From NCBI RefSeq assembly GCF_009671205.1, contig NZ_CP045309.1:2294001-2358000 (forward strand): a DNA stretch of 64,000 nt. Reading direction: 5' to 3'. This document shows positions 42,825 through 53,871 of the stretch, piece after piece. The notes below the pieces were generated by a model, which was not told the origin of the DNA, made no database searches, and was given only the letters and a program-made list of their open reading frames with translations. The first letter of the stretch is position 1. Every line of letters starts with the position of its first letter. The stretch is from Micromonospora terminaliae (lineage in GTDB: Bacteria > Actinomycetota > Actinomycetes > Mycobacteriales > Micromonosporaceae). The translations under genes and the position numbers were made by a program.

Positions 42825-44294
42825 TCACCCGGTCACCACGGCGAGGTCCGCGGTGAAGTCGCGGTCCAGGGGAAACACCGGCCGCACCACGTTCCGGTAC
42901 GGCAACCGCGCGAGGTCCTGGTCGACGCCGCCCGGCGTCAGGGCGAGCAGCCAGTCCCCGGCGGCGTCGAACAGTTCGGGTTCGAGATAGCCGATCTTCA
43001 CCACGACGAGATCCACCTCGTCGACCTTGACGCCCAGCCGGGCGTAGGAGTCCAGGAGGCGGTACTGCATCCGGCGGGAGGTGACGAAGACGCTGAGCCC
43101 GCCCACCCGGACGCTGACGCACCGCCCGCCGTCGGGATCGTCGGCGACCGCCTCCAGGATCCCGTCGAGCGGCAGCGGCCCCGGATCGCGGGAGTCGATC
43201 CGCCCGCCGACGGTCACCCGGACCGGCGAGCCGGGCGGCTGGTCGGCGATCTGCGCCACGGCCCGCGGGTCCACCAGCGAGGCGAACACGGCACGACGGG
43301 AGCCGTCGCGGATCTCGGGGCGGGCCAGCATCCGTTCCAGGGCGAAGGTGACGTCGTCGGCGCCGCCGGCACCCGGGTTGTCACCGGAGTCGCTGATGAA
43401 GAACGGTCGCCGGGCCGGATCGGCGACCGCGGCCAGGGCGGTGTCGAGGCACTCGTCCATCGATCCGGTGGGAGCGACGAAGGCGAACTCGTCGCGGGCC
43501 GCCCAGAAGTGCCCGCCGAGCTCGCGGGCCGCCTCGGCGGTGGCCGTGGCGTCGGTGCCGGTGACGACGACCGCGCCCCGGCAGCGCGGCTGGTCGGCCC
43601 AGGCGAACCCGATCCAGATGGCCGCGTCGAGGACGCCGTCGCGGGCCTCGACGTCGGGGATCCGGGCGTAGAGGCCGCGGGCCGGCTCCTCGCGGGTGCT
43701 GGTCATCTCGCCGGGCAGCAGGATCGGCACGTGGACCAGCGCCTTGTGCGGGCGCTGCTGCCGCCGCAGCGCCTCGACCAGGTTCCGGGCGGCGCGCTCT
43801 CGGGTCTCCCACACGTCGACGTGCGGGGCGGTGCGGTAGCAGGTGAGCAGGTCGCAGGCGTCGAAGAGCACCTGGGAGACGTTGCCGTGCAGGTCCATCG
43901 CGGCGGAGACGAACGGCTCCGGCCCGAGCACCGACCGGATCGCGGTGACGAGGTCGCCCTCGGCGTCGTCGCTGCCGACCACGGTCATGGCGCCGTGGAA
44001 GTCCAGCAGCATGCCGTCGAGGGGGCCGGCCGCGGCCAGCTTCTCCACCAGCTCGGTGGCCCAGGCGTCGTACGTCGCCCGGTCCACCGCCCCGCCGGGC
44101 AGGGCCCGCGCGTGCACGAGCGGGATCCACTCGACGTCGGCGGCCCAGGGCTGGGCGGGGGAGAGCCAGTCGTACCGCGCCAGCAGCGCATCGCCCCGGG
44201 TGACCTCGAAGTCGTCGGCGGTGCTCAGGTGCGGCGAGAACGTGCTGGACTCGATGTGGATGCCGCCGATGGCGACGCGGAGGGGACGGGGCAC
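42825..44294 (-). CDS. M81-family (MlrC-like) metallopeptidase
   Basis: 489-aa protein of the DUF1485/M81 family, named after MlrC, the zinc peptidase that opens linearised microcystin. Conserved segments are AIGGIHIESSTFSPHLST, GMLLDFHGAM, SAAMDLHGNVS, CYRTAPHVDVWETRERAARN and the C-terminal FISDSGDNPGAGGADD. In most bacteria the family has no microcystin link and occurs in transporter operons, possibly cleaving unusual amide bonds. Located between the ROK regulator and ROK kinase, it likely processes the imported substrate in the cytoplasm. Confidence 0.88.
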   Translation of the reverse strand: MPRPLRVAIGGIHIESSTFSPHLSTADDFEVTRGDALLARYDWLSPAQPWAADVEWIPLVHARALPGGAVDRATYDAWATELVEKLAAAGPLDGMLLDFHGAMTVVGSDDAEGDLVTAIRSVLGPEPFVSAAMDLHGNVSQVLFDACDLLTCYRTAPHVDVWETRERAARNLVEALRRQQRPHKALVHVPILLPGEMTSTREEPARGLYARIPDVEARDGVLDAAIWIGFAWADQPRCRGAVVVTGTDATATAEAARELGGHFWAARDEFAFVAPTGSMDECLDTALAAVADPARRPFFISDSGDNPGAGGADDVTFALERMLARPEIRDGSRRAVFASLVDPRAVAQIADQPPGSPVRVTVGGRIDSRDPGPLPLDGILEAVADDPDGGRCVSVRVGGLSVFVTSRRMQYRLLDSYARLGVKVDEVDLVVVKIGYLEPELFDAAGDWLLALTPGGVDQDLARLPYRNVVRPVFPLDRDFTADLAVVTG

Positions 44295-44306
44295 GGGTGT
44301 TGCTCC

Positions 44307-45449
44307 TCAGGAGGGTCGTACGTCGGTCGTCGTGCGCAGCAGGTGCCCGAGGCCGACCAGGGCCGCATCCGGGCCCGCGACGCTGGCTTCGATGGTCAGG
44401 GACTGGGTCATGGACGGTAGGCAGCGCTCGTAGAGCATCCCGCGGGTGGCGGCCACGTAGACGTCGAGGCTGGACAGTGCGCCGCCGATGACGACGGCGT
44501 CGGGGTTGAGGAAGTTGACCAGGCCGGAGAGGGCGACGCCGAGCAGCCGGCCGGCGTGGCGCACCATGGTCACCACGGTCGGGTCGGCGTCGCTGACCGC
44601 TGCCACGATCTCCCGGATCGTGGTCGCCGGCGAGCCCTGCTCGGTCAGTTGGCGGGCCAGGGCGGCGCCGCTGGCGACGGTCTCCAGGCAGCCCCGGCTG
44701 CCGCAGGAGCACTCCCGCTCGCCGCTGTCGGCCACGCGGACGTGGGTGACGTCGCCGCTGAGGCCGCGGCCGCCCCGGTAGATCTGACCGCCGCTGACCA
44801 GGCAGGCGCCGATGCCGGTGCCGGCCTTGACGTAGATCATGTCGCCGAACTCGTTCCGCCGGGTGACGTACTCGCCGATCGCCGCCGCCTTGGCGTCGTT
44901 GTCGACGACCACCGGCACCGGGAAGCGCTCGGCGAGGCGGGCCCTCGCGTCGACGCCGCTCCAGCCGGGCATCCGGGCCGGGCCGATCAGCCGCCCACCG
45001 GGGAACTCGACCGGACCCGGCAGAGCGACACCGACGCCGAGCAACTCCTGGCCGGGTGCCGCCGCCTGGAGCCGCTCGACCGTCGCCCCGACGACCTCGA
45101 ACACCTCCGTCGGGCCGGCGGCGATGTCGATGGCCACCTCCTCGGTGGTGCGCAGCGCTCCGTCGGGCGCGCACAACCCCACCCGGGCGTGCCGGCCGCC
45201 CAGCTCCGCGACGGCGAGGATCCCCTTGGTCTCCCGCAGGCGCAGGATCCGGGGCCGCCGTCCGCCGGTGGACCGGCCCACCCCCTCCTCGAGGATGACG
45301 CCCTCCTCCAGCAGCCGGCGCACCACGCTCGTGACGGTCGAGGGGGCGACCTGCAACGCCTCGATGAGGTCGGCGCGCGAGGTGACCGTGCCGCTGGCCA
45401 GCAGGCTCAGCGTCTGGTCTCGCAGCGTGGCGGAGATCGAAGGTTCCAA
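44307..45449 (-). CDS. ROK-family repressor of the M81/ABC locus
   Basis: 380-aa ROK repressor: N-terminal winged helix (SGTVTSRADLIEALQVAPST, then VTSVVRRLLEEG), then a ROK domain with VVVDNDAKAAAIGEYV, YVKAGTGIGACLVSGG and the intact zinc motif CSCGSRGCLE. The start is a TTG at 45449 with GGAGAGG just upstream. It lies divergently from the ABC importer operon; CGAAGT/ACTTCG inverted repeats in the gap are its probable operators. The inducer is presumably the imported sugar or glycopeptide. Confidence 0.9.
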   Translation of the reverse strand: MEPSISATLRDQTLSLLASGTVTSRADLIEALQVAPSTVTSVVRRLLEEGVILEEGVGRSTGGRRPRILRLRETKGILAVAELGGRHARVGLCAPDGALRTTEEVAIDIAAGPTEVFEVVGATVERLQAAAPGQELLGVGVALPGPVEFPGGRLIGPARMPGWSGVDARARLAERFPVPVVVDNDAKAAAIGEYVTRRNEFGDMIYVKAGTGIGACLVSGGQIYRGGRGLSGDVTHVRVADSGERECSCGSRGCLETVASGAALARQLTEQGSPATTIREIVAAVSDADPTVVTMVRHAGRLLGVALSGLVNFLNPDAVVIGGALSSLDVYVAATRGMLYERCLPSMTQSLTIEASVAGPDAALVGLGHLLRTTTDVRPS

Positions 45450-45556
45450 GGGTGCCTCTCCTTGTTCGGGCGGTCCTCCGGCGCCGCCTCAGTGTCGCAG
45501 TGCCCGGCAGGGTGCGCCCCGGAGCCCACGCGAAGAGTTTCGGTCGATGCTTCGCC

Positions 45557-45583
45557 GACTTCGATCGTACCCTGGCCGAAGTC
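45557..45583. promoter_or_regulatory. Probable ROK operator (GACTTCG-N13-CGAAGTC)
   Basis: Perfect 7-bp inverted repeat GACTTCG (45557-45563) / CGAAGTC (45577-45583). GGCCGAAGT at its right arm is also inverted relative to ACTTCGGCC between the -35 and -10 boxes of the importer promoter (45618-45626), so the sites could loop or repress together. Confidence 0.55.
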
Positions 45584-45607
45584 TCCGAATAAAGAGGGTA
45601 ACTTTCG

Positions 45608-45636
45608 TTGACTCAACACTTCGGCCCGGATACATT
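45608..45636 (+). promoter_or_regulatory. Sigma-70-type promoter of ABC importer operon
   Basis: TTGACT (45608-45613) and TACATT (45631-45636) with an ideal 17-bp spacer. The start point would lie near 45643, giving a leader of about 95 nt before the lipoprotein ATG. No gene was seen in the leader; GAGGAG at 45728-45733 is the ribosome site. Confidence 0.75.
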
Positions 45637-45737
45637 CTCCGCGTCGAACGTCGAGGAGCAGCACCAGGTGGCCGAACGCGGGACACCGCCGGTAGCGCCC
45701 GGAGACGCGGGGCAGTGCACATCAATCGAGGAGATTC

Positions 45738-47543
45738 ATGAGGAGCAGATTTCCCCGGCGAGCCCTCCGCGGCGCGGTCGCGGTAGCCAGCGCCGTCGCC
45801 CTCGGGACGGGTCTGGTCGCCTGCGGTGGTGGCAGCGGTTCGTCGAAGGACGGCGGGAGCCAGGGCAAGGACACCGCGACCGTCGCCTTCCGTACCCCCA
45901 ACTGGATCCTGCCGATCTCGGCGCCCGGCTTCACCCAGGGCGAGAACGCCATCTTCGGCCAGGCGCTGTACCGGTCCCTCTACCAGTACAAGCTGGACGG
46001 CACGGCGCAGTACAACATCGACCCGCAGCGCTCGATGGCCGAGGCGCCGGTGGTGAGCGACGGCGGCCGGACGCTGACCATCACGCTGAAGGACAACACC
46101 TGGTCCGACGGCAAGCCCGTCACCACCAGGGACATCCAGTTCTGGTACGACCTGGTCAAGGCGAACAAGGACAAGTGGGCGTCCTACCGGGCCGGCGGCC
46201 TCCCGGACAACATCGCCCAGTGGTCGGTCAAGGACGAGAAGACCTTCTCGATCACCACCACGAAGGTCTTCAACACCGCCTGGTTCGTCGACAACCAGCT
46301 CAACAAGATCACCCCGATGCCCCAGCACGCCTGGGACAAGGACTCCGCCACCGCGACCGTGAGCGACCTGGCCAGCACCCCGGCGGGCGCGAAGAAGGTC
46401 TTCGACTTCCTCACCGCCGCTGCCAAGGACCCGAAGACGTACGACTCCAACGAGCTGTGGAAGGTCACCAGCGGCCCCTGGAAGCTGGCGAAGTACGTGC
46501 CGAACGGCGAGGTCACCCTCGCCGCCCAGCCGACCTACTCCGGCACGGACAAGCCGAAGCTCGCCAAGATCGTGCTGCGGCCGTTCACCGGCGACGACGC
46601 CGAGTTCAACGTCCTGCGCGCCGGTGACATCGACTACGGCTACGTGCCCGCGGCCAACCTCTCCCAGGAGGGCTACCTCAAGTCCAAGGGCTACACGGTC
46701 TCGCCGTGGTACGGCTGGTCCGTCACCTACCTGCAGCTGAACTTCAACAACCCGAAGACCGGGGTGCTGTTCAAGCAGCCGTACCTGCGGCAGTCGCTGC
46801 AGATGCTCATCGACCAGCCGACCATCAGCAAGGTGATCTGGTCCGGCACGGCCGCGCCGACCTGCGGCCCGGTGCCGGCCAAGCCGGGCACCAACGGCGC
46901 CGACGCCGCCGGCTGCGCGTACTCCTTCGACCCGGCCAAGGCGAAGGAACTGCTGGAGAGCCACGGCTGGAAGGTGACCCCGGACGGGCAGACCACCTGC
47001 CAGACGCCGGGCAGCGGGCCGAACCAGTGCGGCGACGGCATCGCCGCCGGCACGCCGCTGAAGCTCACCGTGACCAGCCAGACCGGCTTCGCCGCCACGA
47101 CCAAGATGTTCGCCGAGATCAAGTCGCAGATGGCCAAGCTGGGCATCCCGCTGACCATCAAGGAGGTGCCCGACTCGGTCGCGGTCACCCCGGCCTGCAA
47201 GCCGACGGACGCCACCTGCTCGTGGGACATGTCCTTCTTCGGCTCGCAGGGCAGCTGGTACTACCCGGCGTTCGCCAGCGGCGAGCGGCTCTTCGCCACC
47301 GGCGCCCCGGTGAACCTGGGCAGCTACAGCAACCCGGAGGCCGACAAGCTCATCGAGGCCACCCAGTTCTCCGGCGACGAGAGCGCACTGAAGGCGTACA
47401 ACGACTTCCTCGCCAAGGACCTGCCGGTGCTCTGGATGCCGAACCCGGTGTTCCAGGTCTCGGCGTACCGGTCCGGCCTGCAGGGCGTCGAGCCGCAGGA
47501 CCCGATGAACTTCATGTACTTCCAGGACTGGTCCTGGAAGTGA
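45738..47543 (+). CDS. Dipeptide/oligopeptide-type ABC substrate-binding lipoprotein
   Basis: 601-aa SBP_bac_5 (cluster C) binding protein. The lipoprotein signal MRSRFPRRALRGAVAVASAV ends in lipobox GLVACGG (Cys29). Family features include WILPISAPGFTQGENAIFGQ, the Trp-Ser-Asp-Gly-Lys segment NTWSDGKPVTTRDIQFWYDL and YLQLNFNNPKTG. Members bind peptides but also oligosaccharides, nickel or murein tripeptide; the ROK proteins nearby suggest a sugar-containing ligand. First gene of the importer operon. Confidence 0.92.
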   Translation: MRSRFPRRALRGAVAVASAVALGTGLVACGGGSGSSKDGGSQGKDTATVAFRTPNWILPISAPGFTQGENAIFGQALYRSLYQYKLDGTAQYNIDPQRSMAEAPVVSDGGRTLTITLKDNTWSDGKPVTTRDIQFWYDLVKANKDKWASYRAGGLPDNIAQWSVKDEKTFSITTTKVFNTAWFVDNQLNKITPMPQHAWDKDSATATVSDLASTPAGAKKVFDFLTAAAKDPKTYDSNELWKVTSGPWKLAKYVPNGEVTLAAQPTYSGTDKPKLAKIVLRPFTGDDAEFNVLRAGDIDYGYVPAANLSQEGYLKSKGYTVSPWYGWSVTYLQLNFNNPKTGVLFKQPYLRQSLQMLIDQPTISKVIWSGTAAPTCGPVPAKPGTNGADAAGCAYSFDPAKAKELLESHGWKVTPDGQTTCQTPGSGPNQCGDGIAAGTPLKLTVTSQTGFAATTKMFAEIKSQMAKLGIPLTIKEVPDSVAVTPACKPTDATCSWDMSFFGSQGSWYYPAFASGERLFATGAPVNLGSYSNPEADKLIEATQFSGDESALKAYNDFLAKDLPVLWMPNPVFQVSAYRSGLQGVEPQDPMNFMYFQDWSWK

Positions 47544-47561
47544 CCGATCACTGATCGTCCC

Positions 47562-47594
47562 GGCCCCGGCGGCGCCCACCGCGCCGCCGGGGCC
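47562..47594 (+). terminator. Intercistronic hairpin after binding-protein gene
   Basis: Perfect 14-bp stem GGCCCCGGCGGCGC/GCGCCGCCGGGGCC with a 5-nt loop between the binding protein and first permease. Such hairpins partly end transcription and protect the upstream message, giving more binding protein than permease. Confidence 0.7.
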
Positions 47595-47620
47595 CCGACC
47601 GGGGAGGAGGCGGGGCCCAG

Positions 47621-48580
47621 GTGGTCCGTTACCTCATCACGCGCGTGGGCCAGGCCCTCGTCGTCGTCGTGCTCGTCACGGTGATCGCATTCCTCATCCT
47701 GCACCTGCTGCCCGGCGGCGCGGCACGCGCCACCCTCGGCAAGGAGGCGACGCTGGAGCAGCTCGCGGCGTTCAACCACGACATGGGCTACGACCGGCCC
47801 TGGATCCAGCAGTACGGCATGTACGTGCACCGCCTGCTGCGCGGCGACCTGGGCTACTCGTACCAGCTCAACCAGTCGGTCGTCGAGGCGATCAGCCAGC
47901 GGCTGCCGAAGACCATGGTGCTGTCGCTGCTGTCGACCGTGCTCGCCATCGTGCTGGCGATCCCGCTCGGCGTGATCCAGGCGGTACGCCGCAACCGCTG
48001 GCCCGACTACGCCATCACCTCGCTGTCGCTGCTGGCGTACGCCACGCCCATCTTCTTCCTGGGCCTCATGATGATCATCCTGTTCTCGCAGGTGTGGCCG
48101 GTCCTGCCGCCCGAGGCGCCCCAGGGGTTCACGGTGGCGGAGGTGCTCGCCGACCCGGCCGGGCTGGTCCTGCCCACGATCACGCTCGCCATCGTCACCA
48201 TCGCCGTCTACTCGCGGTACGTCCGCTCGGCCATGGTGGACAACCTCAACGAGAACTACGTCCGCACCGCCCGCAGCAAGGGCCTCTCGGAGCGGCGGGT
48301 CGTGCTGCGGCACACGCTGCGCAACGGGCTGTTCCCGGTCATCGCGCTGCTCGGGATGTACCTGCCCGCGCTGTTCAGCGGCGCGCTGGTCGTCGAGTCG
48401 CTGTTCAACTTCCCCGGCATGGGACACCTGTTCTGGCAGGCGGCGCTCAAGCGTGACTTCCCGATCCTGCTCGGGGTCACCGTCATCATCTCGATCGCGA
48501 CGGTGGTCGGCGCGCTCGTCGCCGACCTGCTCTACGCCGCCGTCGATCCCCGGGTCCGACTCCAGCGGAGCGCGTCATGA
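47621..48580 (+). CDS. ABC importer permease, DppB-type
   Basis: 319-aa permease with six helices and the BPD_transp_1 loop (YVRTARSKGLSERRVVLRHT; EAA-type motif). N-terminal YLITRVGQALVVVVLVTVIA and ILHLLPGG are typical of DppB/OppB. GTG start; GGAGGAGG lies about eleven bases upstream. It pairs with the DppC-type permease, overlapping it by four bases. Confidence 0.92.
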   Translation: MVRYLITRVGQALVVVVLVTVIAFLILHLLPGGAARATLGKEATLEQLAAFNHDMGYDRPWIQQYGMYVHRLLRGDLGYSYQLNQSVVEAISQRLPKTMVLSLLSTVLAIVLAIPLGVIQAVRRNRWPDYAITSLSLLAYATPIFFLGLMMIILFSQVWPVLPPEAPQGFTVAEVLADPAGLVLPTITLAIVTIAVYSRYVRSAMVDNLNENYVRTARSKGLSERRVVLRHTLRNGLFPVIALLGMYLPALFSGALVVESLFNFPGMGHLFWQAALKRDFPILLGVTVIISIATVVGALVADLLYAAVDPRVRLQRSAS

Positions 48581-49500
48581 CCACACTCTCCGAGGCGGTC
48601 CGCCCCGGCGCCGTCCCCGACCAGCCGGCCGACGCCGAGGCGCCGCCGGTGCGCGGCCTCTGGCGGCAGGGGCTCGTCGTCTTCTGCGAGAACCGGCTCG
48701 CCCTCGTGGGCCTGGGCCTGTTCGTCCTGCTGGCCGGGATCTGCTTCCTCGGCCCGCTCTTCTACCACACCGACCAGGTGCACACCGACCTCACGGCGGT
48801 CCACCTGACCCCGGGCGAGCAGGGGCACCCGCTCGGCACCGACGGGGTCGGCTACGACCAGCTGGGGCGGCTCATGCTCGGCGGGCAGACCTCGATCATC
48901 GTGGGGCTCGCCGCCGGGATCCTCGCCACCGCCGTGGGCACGATCTGGGGCGCCGTCGCCGGGTTCGCGGGCGGCTGGGTGGACTCGGCGATGATGCGCG
49001 TGGTCGACGCCATGATGTCGATCCCGTCGCTGTTCCTCTTCATGCTGCTCGCCGCCATCGTCACGCCGAGCGTGCCCATGCTCATCGTCATCATCGGCGC
49101 CTTCGCCTGGCTGGGCCCGGCCCGGCTGGTCCGCGGTGACGCCCTGACCCTGCGCTCCCGCGAGTACGTCCAGGCCATGCGGGGGATGGGTGGCACCGGC
49201 GGCCGGGCGGTGCGCCGGCACATCGTGCCGAACGCCATCGGCACCGTGATCGTCAACGCGACCTTCCAGGTCGCCGACGCGATCCTCTACGTCGCGTACC
49301 TGTCCTTCCTCGGCCTCGGCGTCCCGCCGCCGGCGGCGAACTGGGGCGGGATGCTCTCCGACGGCCTGGCGGACACCTACAGCGGCCACTGGTGGCTGCT
49401 CTACCCGCCCGGCATCGCCATCATCCTCATCGTCCTCGCCTTCAACTTCATCGGCGACGGCCTGCGGGACGCCTTCGAGGTCCGCCTCCGGCGACGCTGA
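48577..49500 (+). CDS. ABC importer permease, DppC-type
   Basis: 307-aa permease: OppC_N segment (FCENRLALVGLGLFVLLAGI), HPLGTDGVGYDQLGRLMLGG, and the EAA-type loop VQAMRGMGGTGGRAVRRHIV. The C-terminus has YVAYLSFLGLGVPPPAANWG, common to DppC/OppC. Its start overlaps dppB (ATGA), and 13 nt separate it from the ATPase gene. Confidence 0.92.
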   Translation: MTTLSEAVRPGAVPDQPADAEAPPVRGLWRQGLVVFCENRLALVGLGLFVLLAGICFLGPLFYHTDQVHTDLTAVHLTPGEQGHPLGTDGVGYDQLGRLMLGGQTSIIVGLAAGILATAVGTIWGAVAGFAGGWVDSAMMRVVDAMMSIPSLFLFMLLAAIVTPSVPMLIVIIGAFAWLGPARLVRGDALTLRSREYVQAMRGMGGTGGRAVRRHIVPNAIGTVIVNATFQVADAILYVAYLSFLGLGVPPPAANWGGMLSDGLADTYSGHWWLLYPPGIAIILIVLAFNFIGDGLRDAFEVRLRRR

Positions 49501-49513
49501 CCAGGAGCAGAAA

Positions 49514-51621
<2,108 letters not shown>

Positions 51622-51625
<4 letters not shown>

Positions 51626-52323
51626 CCACCGTCGAGATCTGCGTGAGCGACGTGCCGACCGCGCTGGTGGCCGAGGCCGCCGGCGCGGACCGGCTGGAGC
51701 TGTGCGCCGACCTCGGCCAGGGCGGCACCACCCCCAGCCTGGGGACGGTCGAGGTCGCGCTGCGGACGTTGCGGCGGGCAGCCGTACGGGTCATGGTCCG
51801 CCCCCGTGGCGGCGACTTCCGGGTGAGCGAGGTCGAGGAGCAGGTCATGCTCGCCGACATCGCGGCCATCCGCGGCCTGCCCAACCCGCACGGTCTCGCG
51901 GTCGGGGTCGTGGTCGGTGCCCTCACGACCGCGGGCGGCCTCGATCTGGCCGTGCTGCGGCGCCTCATCGAGGCGGCGGGACCGCTGCCGGTGACGGTGC
52001 ACAAGGCCTTCGACGAGGTCGGCGACCAGCTGCGGGCGATCGACGAGCTCCTCGACCTCGGCGCCGACGCGGTGCTCACCTCGGGCGGGGCGCCGACCGC
52101 GCTGGCCGGCGCCCCGCGCATCGCCGCACTGCGGCAGCGGGCCGGGGACCGGTTGCGCCTCATCGCCGGCGGCGGCATCCGGTCGCACAACGTCCGGCAG
52201 GTGCTCGCCGAGACCGGGGCGCGGGAGGTGCACCTCCGCGCGCCGGTGCGGTGCGACGGACGCGAGGCCACCGACGGCGACGAGGTACGCCGCGTCGTCG
52301 ACGCCACGCGCGCCGAGGCGTGA
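51622..52323 (+). CDS. cutC: CutC-family protein
   Basis: 233-aa TIM-barrel CutC homologue: EICVSDVPTALVAEAAGADRLELCADLGQGG at the N-terminus in short blocks, VMVRPRGGDFRVSE, TVHKAFDEVGD and IAGGGIRSHNVRQV. It was first linked to copper tolerance in E. coli, but the fold and frequent operons with sugar or amino-sugar genes suggest an enzyme. Here the ATG overlaps the ATPase stop, making it the last gene of the importer operon, so a catabolic role on the imported compound is more likely than copper handling (inference). Confidence 0.85.
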
Positions 52324-52399
52324 CCACGCGCCGGTCGATGACCGATAGGCTGCTCAGGGCAGCCCAGCGGGGGAGTGCCCACCACATGAGCGGGAGTCA

Positions 52400-52699
52400 G
52401 TGACGGTGCCGAAGGCCTACTGGATCACCACCTACCGGTCCATCAGCGACGAGGCGAAGGTCGCCGCGTACGCCGAGCTGGCGGGGCCCGCGCTGCGCGC
52501 CGCCGGCGGCACGTTCCTGGCGCGCGGCCTGCCGGCGCACGCGTTCGAGTCCGGCGCGCTGGAGCGCACCACGCTGATCGAGTTCGACAGCGTGGACGCC
52601 GCACTCGCCGCCCACGAGACCCCCGCCTACCAGGAGGCGCTGCGGGCGCTCGGCGACGGCGCCGACCGCGACCTGCGCATCATCGAAGCGACGCCCTGA
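52400..52699 (+). CDS. DUF1330 family protein
   Basis: 99-aa protein with the DUF1330 dimeric alpha-beta barrel pattern: KAYWITTYRSISDEAKVAAY, AELAGPALRAAGGTFLARG, and LIEFDSVDAALAAHETPAYQ. The function is unknown. A GTG start at 52400 and a TAGGCT box about 55 nt upstream suggest its own promoter rather than read-through from cutC. Confidence 0.85.
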   Translation: MTVPKAYWITTYRSISDEAKVAAYAELAGPALRAAGGTFLARGLPAHAFESGALERTTLIEFDSVDAALAAHETPAYQEALRALGDGADRDLRIIEATP

Positions 52700-52773
52700 C
52701 GCCGGCTGGGTACGCCCGGGCGGCCGGGACGGACGGCACGGGGACGGCGACGGGCGCGGACGGGTCGCACCTC

Positions 52774-52779
52774 TAGGCT
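52774..52779 (+). promoter_or_regulatory. -10 box for leaderless transcript upstream of ion channel
   Basis: TAGGCT lies exactly seven bases before ATG 52787, the leaderless spacing used elsewhere in this window. Confidence 0.45.
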
Positions 52780-52786
52780 TGTCCGC

Positions 52787-52855
52787 ATGCTTGCCCGGCA
52801 CCGCGCACCTGCTCACTCCGTCGGCGTCGGCCGCAGCGCGGGGCGGGGACGGTGA
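52787..52855 (+). CDS. 22-codon upstream ORF coupled to ion channel gene
   Basis: ATG 52787 opens a 22-codon frame (MLARHRAPAHSVGVGRSAGR-GR) whose TGA overlaps the channel GTG (GTGA at 52852-52855). It is positively charged and not recognised. With the leaderless box in front it looks like a translated leader that delivers ribosomes to the channel start, which lacks a ribosome site of its own. Confidence 0.4.
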   Translation: MLARHRAPAHSVGVGRSAGRGR

Positions 52856-53787
52856 GGCCGTCCACCGTGCCCCGGCAGCGCACCGCACCGCCGGCCGGGC
52901 GGCCCGGCCTGGCGGAGCGCTGCCGGCTGATCGCCGACTCGCGTGCCTTCGACGTGGTGATCGTCGTGGTCATCATGCTCAACGGGATGGTGCTCGGCTT
53001 CGAGACCTACCGCGACGTCGGGCTGACGCACCCCGCCCTGCTGTGGTTGGAGTGGTTCTTCCGGCTCGTCTTCGTCGTGGAGATCGCGATCCGGGTGCTG
53101 GCCTTCGGCCGCCGGCCGCAGGACTTCTTCCGGCACGGCTGGAACGTCTTCGACTTCCTGGTCATCGCCAGCATCTTCATACCCGGCCTGCACGGCGACT
53201 CGGGGGTGCTGCGGTTCCTGCGGGTCGCCCGGGTGCTGCGGCTGGTGCGGTTCTCACCCGGCCTGCGCACCATCGTGGCGGCGCTGTGGCGCAGCCTGCC
53301 CGGCGTCGCCGGGTTCCTGGCCCTGGCCGCGGTCACCCTCTACGTGTACGGCATGGCCGGCTGGCTGATCTTCGGGCAGCGGTACCCGGAGCAGTACGGC
53401 GACATCGGCCGCTCGCTGCTGACCCTGTTCGTGCTGCTGTCGCTGGAGACCCTGCCGGACCTGCTCCAGCAGGGTATGGCCGTGTCGCCGTGGACCCTCG
53501 TCTACTACGTCAGCTACGTGCTGATCACGGTGAACCTGCTGCTCAACATCCTGATCGCGGTCATCGTCAACTCCATGGAGGAGGCCCGGCGGCTGGAGAT
53601 GACCGAGCGGCTGGCACCGGACTACGACGAGGACGGCGACGGGATCCCCGACGAACTCGACCGGATCGCCCTCACCCAGCGGCTGGACGACCTGCGCGCC
53701 GTGATCGGCGAGCTCGAACGGGAGCTGCGCATCGACCGCGAGGACGGGCAGCACCGACCGCGCCAGCACCGCGAGCACGCGGGCTGA
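52852..53787 (+). CDS. Voltage-gated-type cation channel (BacNav-like) with Ca-binding motif
   Basis: 311-aa single-domain ion transport protein. S1-S3 lie at about 33-110; S4 carries five Arg at three-residue spacing (R121, R124, R127, R130, R133 in RFLRVARVLRLVRF). S5 (about 150-175) and S6 (about 214-241) flank the pore loop TLFVLLSLETLP, whose Glu199 matches the selectivity Glu of bacterial sodium channels; the usual following Trp is Leu. After S6 comes DYDEDGDGIPDELD (257-270), a DxDxDGxxD calcium-binding loop, then a charged helix (272-296) likely to form the tetramer coiled coil. The start at GTG 52852 is coupled to a leaderless upstream ORF. Confidence 0.85.
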   Translation: MRPSTVPRQRTAPPAGRPGLAERCRLIADSRAFDVVIVVVIMLNGMVLGFETYRDVGLTHPALLWLEWFFRLVFVVEIAIRVLAFGRRPQDFFRHGWNVFDFLVIASIFIPGLHGDSGVLRFLRVARVLRLVRFSPGLRTIVAALWRSLPGVAGFLALAAVTLYVYGMAGWLIFGQRYPEQYGDIGRSLLTLFVLLSLETLPDLLQQGMAVSPWTLVYYVSYVLITVNLLLNILIAVIVNSMEEARRLEMTERLAPDYDEDGDGIPDELDRIALTQRLDDLRAVIGELERELRIDREDGQHRPRQHREHAG

Positions 53788-53871
53788 CCGCGCTCGTCCG
53801 TCCACAAGCGACGCCGCCACGGTCGGTGTCGGTTGCTAGGGTCTTGGTGACGCTGACGGGGAGGCTACGGG

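Noticed and set aside
45489..47579. 696-codon minus-strand frame opposite the binding-protein gene
   Set aside because: Shadow frame; it runs through the canonical importer promoter and lacks any recognisable domain.
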